64,000 nt of DNA from Pseudomonas azotoformans (GTDB taxonomy: Bacteria; Pseudomonadota; Gammaproteobacteria; Pseudomonadales; Pseudomonadaceae). Position numbers and translations under genes: made by a program. Of the stretch, positions 44,738 to 55,105 are shown piece after piece; positions within the stretch are counted from its first letter, which is position 1, and each line of letters opens with the position of its first letter. The DNA is taken from positions 124,001 through 188,000 of the forward strand of contig NZ_CP014546.1 of the NCBI RefSeq assembly GCF_001579805.1, given 5' to 3'. The notes under the pieces were generated by a model that saw only the letters and a list, made by a program, of their open reading frames with translations, had not been told where the DNA came from and ran no database searches.

Positions 44738-46025
44738 CGTACGGCCATGGATGGCAATCGTGGCGGGCACCAGTTGGGGCGCATTGACGCTTTATCTGTT
44801 GTGGCTGTGCGCGAATGCCTCGGTGTTTGTCGGTGAATACAGCTTTTTGCGCTTGATGGCCGGGCCTGGCTACCTGGTGGCGGAGCAGCTCAAGCCGTTG
44901 CCGGCCGAGCAGCGTGAAGCGCGCATGGACGCGCTGCGTGCACGCTTCCAGTACCCGATCAGCCTGGTCAAGCTGGACGCGATCGAACTGCCGCCCGAAG
45001 CCCTGATCATGCTCAAACACCAACAACCGGCGCAGAGCAGCGATGAAGACATCACCTACTTTCCGCTCGACGACACCACCCTGATCCAGTTCGGCCCGAT
45101 GTGGGGAACGGCTGAGGTCAAGGACCTGCTGCAATTCCCGGTCTATGGCATCACCGCGTGCGTGGCTGGCCTGCCGTTGGTGCTGTGGATGTGGCTGGGT
45201 CTGCGCGCTCGCCGCCAGCGTCGCGCCGATGTGGAAGCACTCAATGCCTGCCTGGGCACCCTGGCTCGCACGCCCAACGCCATGCTGCCGGCCATGGGCA
45301 AGGAATGGACGCCGCTGCTGCAAACCGTGCAACAACATGCGCAGGACATTACGGCCATGAGCGAGCGTCACCGGGAGGTGTCCCAGGCCGTTTCCCACGA
45401 ACTGCGCACACCCTTGGCACGGATGCGTTTCGCCTTGACCTTGCTGAGCAAAAGCGACGATTCACTCACCCGTACCCGCTTGCAGGAACGCCTGCAAACC
45501 GATGTGGAAGAACTCGAAGCCCTGGTCCGCGCCAGCCTGGCCTTTGCCCGGATGGCCGGTGCGCCCACCGACCTGCAACATGAACCCATCCCTATCCGCG
45601 ACTGGCTGCATCAGGAGTTTGCCTTGCTCGACGGGCACCAACGCCGCCTGAGCCTGGACACCGAGCCGGCGGACCTGCAATTGATCGGCGACCGCGCCTT
45701 ATTGCACTTGATCGTACGCAACCTGTTGAGCAATGCCGTCACCTACGCCCGCGAACAGGTGTGCGTCAGCGCGGCCTGCCAGGATGAGCACCATCTTGTG
45801 CTGCACGTGGACGACGACGGCCCTGGCATCCTTGCCGAAAACCGCGAAAAGGTATTCGAACCCTTTGTACGGCTGGCCATGGGCGGCGATGAGCCCGGTG
45901 GCTTCGGCCTCGGCCTGGCGCTGGCCAGGCGTGCGACCCAATGGCATAGCGGCAAGCTGTCCGTTACGCGCAGCCCTTTGGGCGGTGCACGCCTGACCCT
46001 GATCCTGCCCCTACGCCCACGCTAA
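44727..46025 (+). CDS. RstB-like sensor histidine kinase
   Basis: A 432-residue kinase. Membrane helices near 10-30 and 139-160 enclose a ~105-residue periplasmic domain. The H box AVSHELRTPLARM contains H224; NLLSNAV, DDDGPGI and GFGLGLALA form the ATP-binding domain. ATG 44727 is chosen over an upstream TTG at 44700. It overlaps the regulator gene by 11 bp. The periplasmic domain shows no recognisable ligand motif. Confidence 0.9.
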   Translation: MRSNVRPWMAIVAGTSWGALTLYLLWLCANASVFVGEYSFLRLMAGPGYLVAEQLKPLPAEQREARMDALRARFQYPISLVKLDAIELPPEALIMLKHQQPAQSSDEDITYFPLDDTTLIQFGPMWGTAEVKDLLQFPVYGITACVAGLPLVLWMWLGLRARRQRRADVEALNACLGTLARTPNAMLPAMGKEWTPLLQTVQQHAQDITAMSERHREVSQAVSHELRTPLARMRFALTLLSKSDDSLTRTRLQERLQTDVEELEALVRASLAFARMAGAPTDLQHEPIPIRDWLHQEFALLDGHQRRLSLDTEPADLQLIGDRALLHLIVRNLLSNAVTYAREQVCVSAACQDEHHLVLHVDDDGPGILAENREKVFEPFVRLAMGGDEPGGFGLGLALARRATQWHSGKLSVTRSPLGGARLTLILPLRPR

Positions 46026-46079
46026 CCCGCGTGTTACAGCCTGTGACAGTGAACCGCTGGCATTCTCCGTAACCTCGCC

Positions 46080-46130
46080 ACCTGATCCAGGATTAGCCCT
46101 GTGCCCTGGGTCCTGTCCTTTGGATCAGGT
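46080..46130 (+). promoter_or_regulatory. Inverted repeat just upstream of a ribosome binding site
   Basis: ACCTGATCC (46080-46088) and GGATCAGGT (46122-46130) are perfect 9-bp arms separated by 33 nt. The second arm ends one base before the GGAGAG ribosome binding site of the small gene at 46145, so a leader hairpin could control its translation, or the site could be a looped operator. Confidence 0.4.
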
Positions 46131-46144
46131 TGGAGAGCCCGTTC

Positions 46145-46387
46145 ATGCGTCCCCCCAAGAAGCATTTGCTTACGTTGATGCTATCGCTGTGTATCGCCGC
46201 CAGTTCACTGCTGGCCTGCCACTGGGGGAGGCCCATACCCCGCACAAGCGCATATGTGCCTGCCGAAGAGCCTCTCGACAGTACGACTGCATCGTGGTCC
46301 GCTGCACGTGTGCTCTTTATCGGCCAACCCACCCTGGCCCGCGGGATGACATTCAAGAAGCTGTTGCGTCGACGCGGGATTGGTTGA
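46145..46387 (+). CDS. Small putative lipoprotein downstream of the RstAB-like pair
   Basis: An 80-residue protein starting at ATG 46145, with GGAGAG 7 nt upstream. It has a basic N-terminus (RPPKKH), a hydrophobic core and a lipobox-like LLAC (Cys 24), then a short polar mature region with several arginines near the C-terminus. It follows the two-component pair by 120 bp and ends at a strong bidirectional terminator. I recognise no family. The ribosome binding site and signal make it likely real. Confidence 0.5.
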   Translation: MRPPKKHLLTLMLSLCIAASSLLACHWGRPIPRTSAYVPAEEPLDSTTASWSAARVLFIGQPTLARGMTFKKLLRRRGIG

Positions 46388-46404
46388 GTAACAGTCGTCC
46401 ATAA

Positions 46405-46440
46405 AAAAGCCCCGCCTGCATCACTGCAGGCGGGGCTTTT
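46405..46440. terminator. Bidirectional intrinsic terminator, groEL / small lipoprotein
   Basis: A perfect 16-bp stem (AAAAGCCCCGCCTGCA) with loop TCAC and T/A tracts on both strands lies between convergent genes. Confidence 0.93.
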
Positions 46441-46462
46441 CAGTTAGCCGGGTAAGGCTGGC

Positions 46463-48121
<1,659 letters not shown>

Positions 48122-48159
48122 TTAAATACTTTGGAGTAACGGGAAAATGAGCGGGAAAA

Positions 48160-48456
48160 TTACGCTTCCAGTACGGCGAGAATCTCGTTCTCAGCCATGA
48201 CCAGCAGGTCTTCGCCGTCAACTTTCACAGTGTTGCTGCCGGAGTAAGGGCCGAATACAACCTTGTCACCGACTTTAACGGCCAGAGCACGCACTTCACC
48301 GTTTTCCAGGGTTTTGCCTGGACCCGCAGCGACGATCACACCGTGGTTGGCTTTTTCAGCAGCCGAACCTGGCAGAACGATACCGCCAGCGGTTTTCTTT
48401 TCTTCTTCGCTACGACGGATTACGACGCGGTCGTGCAGAGGACGAAGCTTGCTCAT
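48160..48456 (-). CDS. groES: Co-chaperonin GroES
   Basis: A 98-residue co-chaperonin: [13 protein letters not shown] at the N-terminus, the mobile loop [15 protein letters not shown] (about 17-32), and the C-terminal NEILAVLEA. It has an AGGAGAG ribosome binding site. First gene of the groESL operon. Confidence 0.98.
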   Translation of the reverse strand: MSKLRPLHDRVVIRRSEEEKKTAGGIVLPGSAAEKANHGVIVAAGPGKTLENGEVRALAVKVGDKVVFGPYSGSNTVKVDGEDLLVMAENEILAVLEA

Positions 48457-48596
48457 TGTCGATCTCTCCTAATTGTGTTTTTCATCGGCCGGTGTCAATA
48501 CCGGCGGGTTGTATTCCGGCTGAGCCGGTCGCGCCTCGCCAAGCAAGACGCGGAAGTCTGTCTGGTGTCGCCACCAGAAACCTTGCGGTGACCGTT

Positions 48597-48624
48597 ACAT
48601 AAGGGCGCATAAGCTTATTACAAG
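48597..48624 (-). promoter_or_regulatory. Candidate sigma-32 heat-shock promoter for groESL
   Basis: On the minus strand CTTGTAA (48618-48624) resembles the -35 CTTGAAA. CCCTTATGT (48597-48605) resembles the -10 CCCCATNT, with a 12-nt spacer. It leaves a leader of about 130 nt before groES. No CIRCE element was seen. Confidence 0.5.
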
Positions 48625-48663
48625 GGGCCTCGGCGTAATTTTTTTGCGTGTGCCGACGGCTCA

Positions 48664-48691
48664 AAGCAACACGGCACCCAGAGGTGCCGTG
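48664..48691 (-). terminator. Intrinsic terminator of fxsA
   Basis: The CACGGCACC / GGTGCCGTG stem with a 4-nt loop is followed on the minus strand by TTGCTTT, just after the fxsA stop. Confidence 0.75.
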
Positions 48692-48703
48692 CCAGTGAAG
48701 CGG

Positions 48704-49180
48704 TTATTTACTGTCGCGGTGTTCGAACTCGCCTTCGATCACATCGCCTTCACGCCCCAGCGGCTGGCGCGGAGCCGGACCGCCACGGGGTTGCAGGTCG
48801 TCGGCGAACGCACGCTGGCGAACCGCAGCCTCTTCGGCGCGCTGGCGCATCTTGCCGGCCAGCAGTTTGCGGGTGAACGGCAGCAACATCACCAGGCCCA
48901 CCACGTCGCTGATGAAACCCGGCAGGATCAACAGGCCACCGGCCAGGGCCATCATCAGGCCTTCGAGCATGGTCTGGGCGGGCAGTTCGCCGCGATTCAG
49001 GCTTTCACGGGCACGCAGCGCCGTGGCCAGGCCGGCGACGCGCAGCACCAGGACGCCGAGCATCGAGCCGAGAATGATCAGCAACAGGGCCGGGAAAAAG
49101 CCGATCGCACTGCTGACTTGAACGAATACGAACAGCTCCAACACCGGGAACAGCAGAAAGAGCAACAAAAAAGGGCGCAT
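48704..49180 (-). CDS. fxsA: FxsA-family membrane protein
   Basis: A 158-residue inner-membrane protein. Its N-terminus (RPFLLLFLLFPVLELFVFVQV) and the GFLPGFISDVVGL-like motif (LLILPGFISDVVGLVMLLP) are typical of FxsA, the suppressor of phage F exclusion in E. coli. ATG 49180 has GAGGAA upstream. The C-terminal tail is charged. It lies upstream of groESL, a common gammaproteobacterial arrangement, but has its own terminator. Confidence 0.9.
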   Translation of the reverse strand: MRPFLLLFLLFPVLELFVFVQVSSAIGFFPALLLIILGSMLGVLVLRVAGLATALRARESLNRGELPAQTMLEGLMMALAGGLLILPGFISDVVGLVMLLPFTRKLLAGKMRQRAEEAAVRQRAFADDLQPRGGPAPRQPLGREGDVIEGEFEHRDSK

Positions 49181-49246
49181 CAAATGGTTCCTCAACGCAA
49201 GAATGCCTTGCCAGTCCACCTTAGATGACGTCGCCGTTTCGTGAAT

Positions 49247-49978
49247 TCAAGCGTCAGCGGCTTCTTTTTTCGGCCAGACCTGGGCGTGAGCCAATGAAAC
49301 CAGGGCTTCGCGTACTTGTGTCGGCGTGTTGCAAGACTCCGCAAACGGCAACCAATATAAGGATTGGCCTATACGCAAGTGCATGCCTTCGCTGTCGATG
49401 CCGGCCAACTGGGCAGGCTCGGACGTCGGCAGGCCGGTGAGGTCGACGTAATGGGCAATGGCCTTGGTGTGATCGCTGTTCATGTGTTCGATCATGCTGC
49501 GCTCGGCCTTGCCCGCGAACGGGTTGGCCAATGTCAGTTGGTCGACCCAATGAATCGCGCCAAAGCCGCCGATGTAACGGTGACGCACCGGCTTGAGTAC
49601 CCAGAAGTCAAAATCGTGGGCCTTGTGATAGTTGGCTGAATCGGGGAAATAGCGGTAGTAACGCTCGGCAGCCGCCTCGATGGCAGCGCCCTCCTCCAGT
49701 TTTTCGGCTTCGGCCAGGTAGGTCAGGCGCCCGACGGCCTGCACGTCATCCGCCTCGCGCTCACCCACCAGCAGCGAGCACTTGGGGTCTTTCTGCAGGT
49801 TGTGGGTGTGCTGGGCAATGCGGCTGATCAGGATCAGCGGGCGGCCCTGCTCATCCAGGCAATACGGCACGACCGAACCGAAGGGGAAGCCAGGCATGGC
49901 TTTGGACAGTGTGGAGAGAGCCCCACGGTATTCCTTGAGCAACAGCTCTCGGGCGTTCTTGGCAACCTGTGCGCTCAA
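49247..49978 (-). CDS. hugZ: HugZ-family heme-utilisation protein
   Basis: A 243-residue protein with an N-terminal FMN-binding-like split-barrel domain (GSVVPYCLDEQGRPLILISRIAQHT) and a C-terminal DUF2470 domain (MIEHMNSDHTKAIAHYV). HugZ proteins bind heme and degrade it or aid heme-iron use. The start is TTG 49978, supported by GAGGAG with 8-nt spacing and lack of a nearby in-frame ATG. A Fur-like box sits about 60 bp upstream. Confidence 0.85.
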   Translation of the reverse strand: MSAQVAKNARELLLKEYRGALSTLSKAMPGFPFGSVVPYCLDEQGRPLILISRIAQHTHNLQKDPKCSLLVGEREADDVQAVGRLTYLAEAEKLEEGAAIEAAAERYYRYFPDSANYHKAHDFDFWVLKPVRHRYIGGFGAIHWVDQLTLANPFAGKAERSMIEHMNSDHTKAIAHYVDLTGLPTSEPAQLAGIDSEGMHLRIGQSLYWLPFAESCNTPTQVREALVSLAHAQVWPKKEAADA

Positions 49979-50039
49979 CGTATGACTCCTCGGATAATCA
50001 GTCGCCCATGGCCTATGGGGCCTATGGGAATGAATCTCA

Positions 50040-50058
50040 ACGCAAGGTAATCATTATC
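50040..50058. promoter_or_regulatory. Fur-like box upstream of hugZ
   Basis: ACGCAAGGTAATCATTATC matches the 19-bp Fur consensus at 13 positions, with the right half (TAATCATTATC) complete. It supports iron repression of hugZ. Confidence 0.6.
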
Positions 50059-50093
50059 GGCAAAGGTTGCCAAGCAGGTTTTGTTCGCCCGTG

Positions 50094-51101
50094 TTACCAG
50101 GCTACGCCGAAGCCTGCGGTGTAACGGGTCTTGCTCAAGCTGCTGTCGGAGTCGCCACTGATGATATCGCGCTCGGCCTTGAGGTTGAGCGAAGCCCACT
50201 CGGTGACTTTGTAGCGCAGGCCCATTTCTGCATCCAGCGAGTATTCGGCCGGGCCGCCGATAGGCTTGCCCACTTCGCCGTTGGTGAAGAACTCGACGGT
50301 CTTGCCCACCAGGTAGCGGTTGTAGTTCCACTTCATGGCCAGGGAATAGAAGTTGTCCTTGCCGCCGTCGGCGTATTCATAGTCGGTGCGGTTGACCAGC
50401 GAGCCCAGGGAGAACGCGCCGAGTTCATCGTCCCAGAACTGATAGCCGGGGCCGGTGCCGACGGTGCGTTGGCGGGACAGGTCTTCAACCTTGTCGCGCT
50501 TGTAGGTCAAGCGGCCCTGCCAGAACCAATGCTCGGTCAGGAAGCGGTCGAGGTCGTATTCCAGGGCCCAGTTGTCGGTGGTGGTGACATCATCCTGGAA
50601 CTCACGGTTGTACTCGCCCTGTCCGGTGTGACGCCATTGGCCATGGCGGGCGGTGGTCTTGAAGTCGATGTCGTAGTCGTTGGTGTCTTTGTCGGCGCGT
50701 TTATAGTCCAGCGCCATGTCCACGTTGCCTTTCCACACCAGGTCTTCGATCACCGGCTTGGGCTTGATGATCTGTTGGATGCTTGCCAAATCGACAGTCT
50801 TGGGCGCTTCACCGTTGGCCAGCACCACCTTGCCGTCATCCGCTGCTTTCAGCGACTTGGCCTTCTCGCCGGTGTAGGCGTCCTGCTTGACCAGCAGCTC
50901 CTGGTCGCTCTCCAGGGTTTTCACCTGCTTCCAGTCCACCGGGATGGCGCCGGCGTAATCGGTCTGGATCAGCAGCTTGCCACCGTCGAAGACCTTGATC
51001 TTGCCGGTCAGGCGGTCACCGTTCTTCAACCAGACGGTATCGGCGAGCAAGGGCGTGGAGGCGCTGAAAACAGCGAGGCACAGCAGGGTTCTGGACAACA
51101 T
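50094..51101 (-). CDS. DUF481 (YdiY-family) outer-membrane protein
   Basis: A 335-residue exported protein with a signal peptide ending near LLADTVW. The N-terminal third (WLKNGDRLTGKIKVFDGGKLLIQTDYAG) is a small beta domain. The C-terminal part has alternating strands and ends in an aromatic residue (GFGVAW), as expected for a DUF481 beta-barrel. The homologous YdiY of E. coli is acid-inducible, but function is unknown. Divergent from the alkyltransferase-like gene. Confidence 0.85.
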   Translation of the reverse strand: MLSRTLLCLAVFSASTPLLADTVWLKNGDRLTGKIKVFDGGKLLIQTDYAGAIPVDWKQVKTLESDQELLVKQDAYTGEKAKSLKAADDGKVVLANGEAPKTVDLASIQQIIKPKPVIEDLVWKGNVDMALDYKRADKDTNDYDIDFKTTARHGQWRHTGQGEYNREFQDDVTTTDNWALEYDLDRFLTEHWFWQGRLTYKRDKVEDLSRQRTVGTGPGYQFWDDELGAFSLGSLVNRTDYEYADGGKDNFYSLAMKWNYNRYLVGKTVEFFTNGEVGKPIGGPAEYSLDAEMGLRYKVTEWASLNLKAERDIISGDSDSSLSKTRYTAGFGVAW

Positions 51102-51240
51102 AAGCGGATCGGGAGCTCAAGGTTGGCGAAAAGGGGCGATTATCGTGTTAGATAGCTAGGACTGACTCAAGGATTTAAGTTGAGTTCAATTCTCATCAAC
51201 ACACTTACAGACCTTTCCTACAATTGTGCCGTCGGTATCA

Positions 51241-51609
51241 ATGGATATGCCCACCGTGAATCAGCCCCCCGAAACGCCACAAAGCCCCGCCGAAATGCGC
51301 CGCACCGTGCTCTACCTGACCCTGGCCCAAGTGCCCGCAGGCTGCGTGGTGAGCTACGGCGAGCTGGCTCACTTGGCGGGCCTCGGCCGTGCGGCGCGTT
51401 GGGTGGGACGCACCCTCAGCCAACTCCCCGAAGACACCAAGCTGCCCTGGCACCGCGTGCTGGGTGCCGGTGGTCGGATAAGTCTGCCGGTGGGCAGTGC
51501 TTCGGGTGACGAGCAGCGGGCGCGTTTGCGCGATGAAGGTGTCAATATCCTGAACAATCGCGTTGATATTCAGCGCCATGGCTGGCGCCCGGTAGAGCAC
51601 AGCGGTTAG
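51241..51609 (+). CDS. Alkyltransferase-like protein (MGMT family DNA-binding)
   Basis: A 122-residue protein with the DNA-binding fold of O6-methylguanine methyltransferase: CVVSYGELAHLAGLGRAARWVGRTLS. The active site reads PWHRV, where true alkyltransferases have PCHRV. Such ATL proteins bind O6-alkylguanine and flag it for nucleotide excision repair without removing the alkyl group. ATG 51241 is chosen over GTG 51226 and ATG 51247; the ribosome binding site is weak for all. Confidence 0.9.
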   Translation: MDMPTVNQPPETPQSPAEMRRTVLYLTLAQVPAGCVVSYGELAHLAGLGRAARWVGRTLSQLPEDTKLPWHRVLGAGGRISLPVGSASGDEQRARLRDEGVNILNNRVDIQRHGWRPVEHSG

Positions 51610-51652
51610 AGTGCGCGCTTTGTTTCCGCAAATCTGAGGCAGACTCCAGCCC

Positions 51653-53185
51653 ATGCCCCGTAAAACCTGGCGCGCCGCGCTCGCCGCCTATGCCAGCCCC
51701 TCGACGTTAGTCCTGTTGTTGCTCGGCTTTGCCGCCGGCCTGCCTTACATGTTGGTGTTCTCGACGCTTTCAGTGTGGTTGCGTGAAGCCGGTGTGGCCC
51801 GCGAGACCATCGGCTATGCGAGCCTGATCGGTTTGGCGTATGCCTTTAAATGGGTGTGGTCGCCGCTGCTCGACCAGTGGCGCCTGCCGCTGCTCGGCAA
51901 ACTCGGACGCCGTCGTTCCTGGCTGGTGCTGGCCCAGTCGCTGGTGATCCTCGGATTGATCGGCATGGGTTTTTGCGACCCGCAGAAACACTTGTCCTGG
52001 CTGATCGCTATCGCTGTCATCGTCGCCTTTGCGTCCGCCACCCAGGACATCGCCGTCGACGCCTATCGACTGGAAATCGCCGACGACAGCCGCCAAGCTG
52101 CGTTGGCCGCCAGTTACATGTCCGGTTATCGCATCGCCGCCCTGCTCGCCACAGCGGGTGCACTGTTTTTTGCAGAAGGTTTCGGCTCTACCGGTTTCAA
52201 CTATAAACACTCGGCTTGGACCGGCACCTATGTGCTGTTCGGCTTATTGATGATCCCGGCGCTGCTGACCACCCTGTTCATGCGCGAACCCAATGTGCCA
52301 CTGCGTACCCAGTTGCAGGCCGGACGTTACAGCTTCGTGCATCAGCTGGCATCGGTGTTCGTACTGATCGTGTTGCTGGTGTCAGTGCCGGCGATGTTTA
52401 CCCAGCTGTTCAACACCGATTTCGAAAGCGTGCTGTTCCACGGCATGAGCCTGTGGGACTTGCTCATGGAAGACCGCGCGTTCCTGCGCGCCATCCTCTA
52501 TATCACCCTGACCTCCCTGTGCCTCTCGGCCATGGGTCGGCGTGGCCTGGCGCCGGTGCTGACGCCGGTCAACGACTTCATCCTGCGCTACCGCTGGCAG
52601 GCGTTGTTGCTGCTGGGACTGATCGCCACCTACCGCATGTCCGACACTGTAATGGGCGTGATGGCCAACGTGTTCTACATCGACCAGGGCTTTACCAAGG
52701 ACCAGATCGCCGGGGTCAGCAAGATCTTCGGCCTGATCATGACCCTGGTCGGCGCCGGCATGGGCGGCCTGCTGATCGTGCGTTTCGGCATCCTGCCGAT
52801 CCTGTTCATTGGCGGCGTAGCCTCGGCCGGCACCAACCTGTTGTTCGTGATGCTCGCCGACATGGGCCCGGACCTGCAGATGCTGATCTTCACCATTTCC
52901 CTGGATAACTTCAGCTCAGGGCTGGCGACCTCGGCATTCGTGGCCTACCTTTCGAGCCTGACCAACCTGAAGTTCTCCGCCACCCAATATGCGTTGCTCA
53001 GCTCGATCATGCTGCTGTTGCCGCGCCTGATCGGTGGGTATTCGGGGGTGATGGTGGAGAAGTTCGGCTATCACAACTTCTTCCTGATCACCTGCATGCT
53101 GGGTGTGCCGACGCTGGTGCTGATTGCGCTGCATTGGTTTCAGGAGAATCGGCGGGCGAAGTTGGCTCCCCAGGCAGAAGACTGA
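51653..53185 (+). CDS. ampG: Muropeptide permease AmpG
   Basis: A 510-residue MFS permease that imports anhydro-muropeptides from peptidoglycan turnover into the cytoplasm, feeding recycling and AmpR/AmpC induction. It has the AmpG N-terminus (LLLLGFAAGLPYMLVFSTLSVWL), the TQDIAVDAYR motif, and 12-14 helices with the long C-terminal extension seen in this family. It lies 43 bp after the ATL gene and is followed directly by a REPIN. Confidence 0.93.
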   Translation: MPRKTWRAALAAYASPSTLVLLLLGFAAGLPYMLVFSTLSVWLREAGVARETIGYASLIGLAYAFKWVWSPLLDQWRLPLLGKLGRRRSWLVLAQSLVILGLIGMGFCDPQKHLSWLIAIAVIVAFASATQDIAVDAYRLEIADDSRQAALAASYMSGYRIAALLATAGALFFAEGFGSTGFNYKHSAWTGTYVLFGLLMIPALLTTLFMREPNVPLRTQLQAGRYSFVHQLASVFVLIVLLVSVPAMFTQLFNTDFESVLFHGMSLWDLLMEDRAFLRAILYITLTSLCLSAMGRRGLAPVLTPVNDFILRYRWQALLLLGLIATYRMSDTVMGVMANVFYIDQGFTKDQIAGVSKIFGLIMTLVGAGMGGLLIVRFGILPILFIGGVASAGTNLLFVMLADMGPDLQMLIFTISLDNFSSGLATSAFVAYLSSLTNLKFSATQYALLSSIMLLLPRLIGGYSGVMVEKFGYHNFFLITCMLGVPTLVLIALHWFQENRRAKLAPQAED

Positions 53186-53186
53186 C

Positions 53187-53278
53187 CTGTGGGAGCGGGC
53201 TTGCTCGCGAATGCGGTGTGTCAGTCGCTGGAGATGTTGACTGATCCTACGCATTCGCGAGCAAGCCCGCTCCCACAG
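53187..53278. repeat. REPIN (paired inverted REP sequences)
   Basis: Two 29-bp arms (53187-53215 and 53250-53278) are perfect reverse complements, built on the GTGGGAGCGGGCTTGCTCGC core typical of P. fluorescens-group REP sequences. The central spacer is 34 nt. Such elements are mobilised in trans by RAYT transposases; no RAYT gene is in the window. Confidence 0.92.
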
Positions 53279-53369
53279 ACCCCTCTGCATTCTGATGCCT
53301 GTACTCCAGCAGCCGGCGCCCGTACAATCCAGAGTCATTTCAAGTCCAAGCAACCGACAACGGCCTACC

Positions 53370-55085
53370 ATGCGTACCAGTCAATATTTGCTCGCCACAC
53401 AGAAAGAAACGCCTTCCGACGCGGTCGTGATCAGCCATCAGCTGATGCTGCGCGCCGGCATGATCCGCAAACTGGCCTCCGGCCTGTACACCTGGCTGCC
53501 CATGGGCTTGAAGGTGATGCGCAAGGTCGAAGCCATCGTTCGTGAAGAAATGAACGCTGCCGGCTCTCTGGAAGTGTTGATGCCGAGCACCCAACCGGCT
53601 GAACTGTGGCAGGAATCCGGGCGCTGGGAAGAGTACGGCCCTGAGTTGCTGCGCTTCAAGGATCGTCATGGCCGCGATTTCTGCGCCGGCCCGACCCACG
53701 AAGAAGTGATCACCGACCTGATGCGCAACGAGCTGAGCAGCTACAAGCAGCTGCCGCTGAACCTGTATCAGATCCAGACCAAATTCCGTGACGAAATCCG
53801 CCCACGCTTCGGTTTGATGCGCGGCCGTGAATTCATCATGAAGGACGCGTATTCGTTCCACGCCGACCAGGCATCGCTGCAGGTCACCTACGACCGCATG
53901 CACCAGGCCTATTGCAACGTGTTCACGCGCCTGGGCCTGAAATTCCGCCCGGTTGAAGCGGACAACGGCTCCATCGGCGGCGCCGGCTCCCACGAATTCC
54001 ACGTGCTGGCCGAGTCCGGCGAAGACGACATCGTGTTCAGCAACGGCTCCGACTACGCGGCAAACATCGAGAAAGCCGAAGCCGTGCCACGGGAAACCTC
54101 CCGCCCAGCACCGGCTGAAGAGCTGCGCCTGGTGGATACGCCAGAGACCAAGACCATCGCGGCCCTGGTGGAAAAATTCAATCTGCCGATTGAAAAAACC
54201 ATCAAGACCCTGATCGTGCGCGCCGAAGAAGAAGGCAAGCTGATCGCCCTGGTGATCCGTGGCGATCACGAACTCAACGAAATCAAGGCCGCCCAGCAAC
54301 CTGGCGTGGCCAGCCCGCTGGTCATGGCTACCGACGCCGAACTGCGTGACGCCATTGGCGCCGGCGCGGGTTCGCTCGGTCCGCTGAACCTGCCGCTGCC
54401 AATCATCATCGACCGTTCGGTCGAGCTGATGAGCGACTTCGGCATCGGCGCGAACATCGATGACAAGCACTACTTCGGCGTGAACTGGGAGCGTGACCTG
54501 CCGGTTCCGACCGTGGCCGACCTGCGTAACGTCGTGGCCGGTGACCCAAGCCCGGATGGCAAGGGCACCCTGGAAATCAAGCGCGGTATCGAAGTCGGGC
54601 ACATCTTCCAGCTGGGTAACAAGTACAGCCAGGCGATGAACTGCAAAGTGCTGGGCGAGAACGGCAAGCCAGTGATCCTGGAAATGGGTTGCTACGGTAT
54701 TGGCGTTTCCCGCGTGGTGGCCGCTGCCATCGAGCAGAACAACGACGCGAACGGCATCATCTGGAGTGACACTCTGGCGCCGTTCCAGATCGCCCTGGTA
54801 CCGCTGCGTTATGAAACCGAGCAAGTACGCGAAGCCACCGACAAACTGTATGCCGAACTGACGGCCGCCGGTTTTGAAGTGCTGCTGGATGACCGGGACA
54901 AGAAAACCAGCCCAGGCATCAAGTTCGCCGACATGGAACTGATTGGCATCCCGCACCGGATCGTGGTCAGTGACCGCGGCCTGGCCGATGGCAATCTGGA
55001 ATACAAGAGCCGGACCGAAGCCGAAGCCCAACCGTTGCCGGTGGCTGACGTGCTGTCTTTCCTTCAGGCGCGTATTCGTCGCTGA
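53370..55085 (+). CDS. proS: Prolyl-tRNA synthetase, bacterial type with editing domain
   Basis: Charges tRNA-Pro with proline. The 571 residues match the bacterial class II form: [17 protein letters not shown] start, class II motifs 1-3 (motif 2 near [20 protein letters not shown]), and the inserted YbaK-like editing domain at about 225-400 that hydrolyses Ala-tRNA-Pro. The C-terminal anticodon-binding domain is complete. ATG 53370 is where homology begins; the frame upstream to 53295 is not family-like. Confidence 0.97.
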   Translation: MRTSQYLLATQKETPSDAVVISHQLMLRAGMIRKLASGLYTWLPMGLKVMRKVEAIVREEMNAAGSLEVLMPSTQPAELWQESGRWEEYGPELLRFKDRHGRDFCAGPTHEEVITDLMRNELSSYKQLPLNLYQIQTKFRDEIRPRFGLMRGREFIMKDAYSFHADQASLQVTYDRMHQAYCNVFTRLGLKFRPVEADNGSIGGAGSHEFHVLAESGEDDIVFSNGSDYAANIEKAEAVPRETSRPAPAEELRLVDTPETKTIAALVEKFNLPIEKTIKTLIVRAEEEGKLIALVIRGDHELNEIKAAQQPGVASPLVMATDAELRDAIGAGAGSLGPLNLPLPIIIDRSVELMSDFGIGANIDDKHYFGVNWERDLPVPTVADLRNVVAGDPSPDGKGTLEIKRGIEVGHIFQLGNKYSQAMNCKVLGENGKPVILEMGCYGIGVSRVVAAAIEQNNDANGIIWSDTLAPFQIALVPLRYETEQVREATDKLYAELTAAGFEVLLDDRDKKTSPGIKFADMELIGIPHRIVVSDRGLADGNLEYKSRTEAEAQPLPVADVLSFLQARIRR

Positions 55086-55105
55086 AAACCAGATCAAGAG
55101 AAGTC

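Noticed and set aside
48470..48500. Second (sigma-70) promoter close to groES, from a TTGACA on the minus strand
   Set aside because: No acceptable -10 element at the right spacing before the groES ribosome binding site.
53340..55097. Long minus-strand open frame (585 codons) opposite proS
   Set aside because: It is exactly antisense to a complete prolyl-tRNA synthetase, has repetitive His/Gln/Val-rich composition and no recognisable domain. High-GC codon bias produces such shadows.
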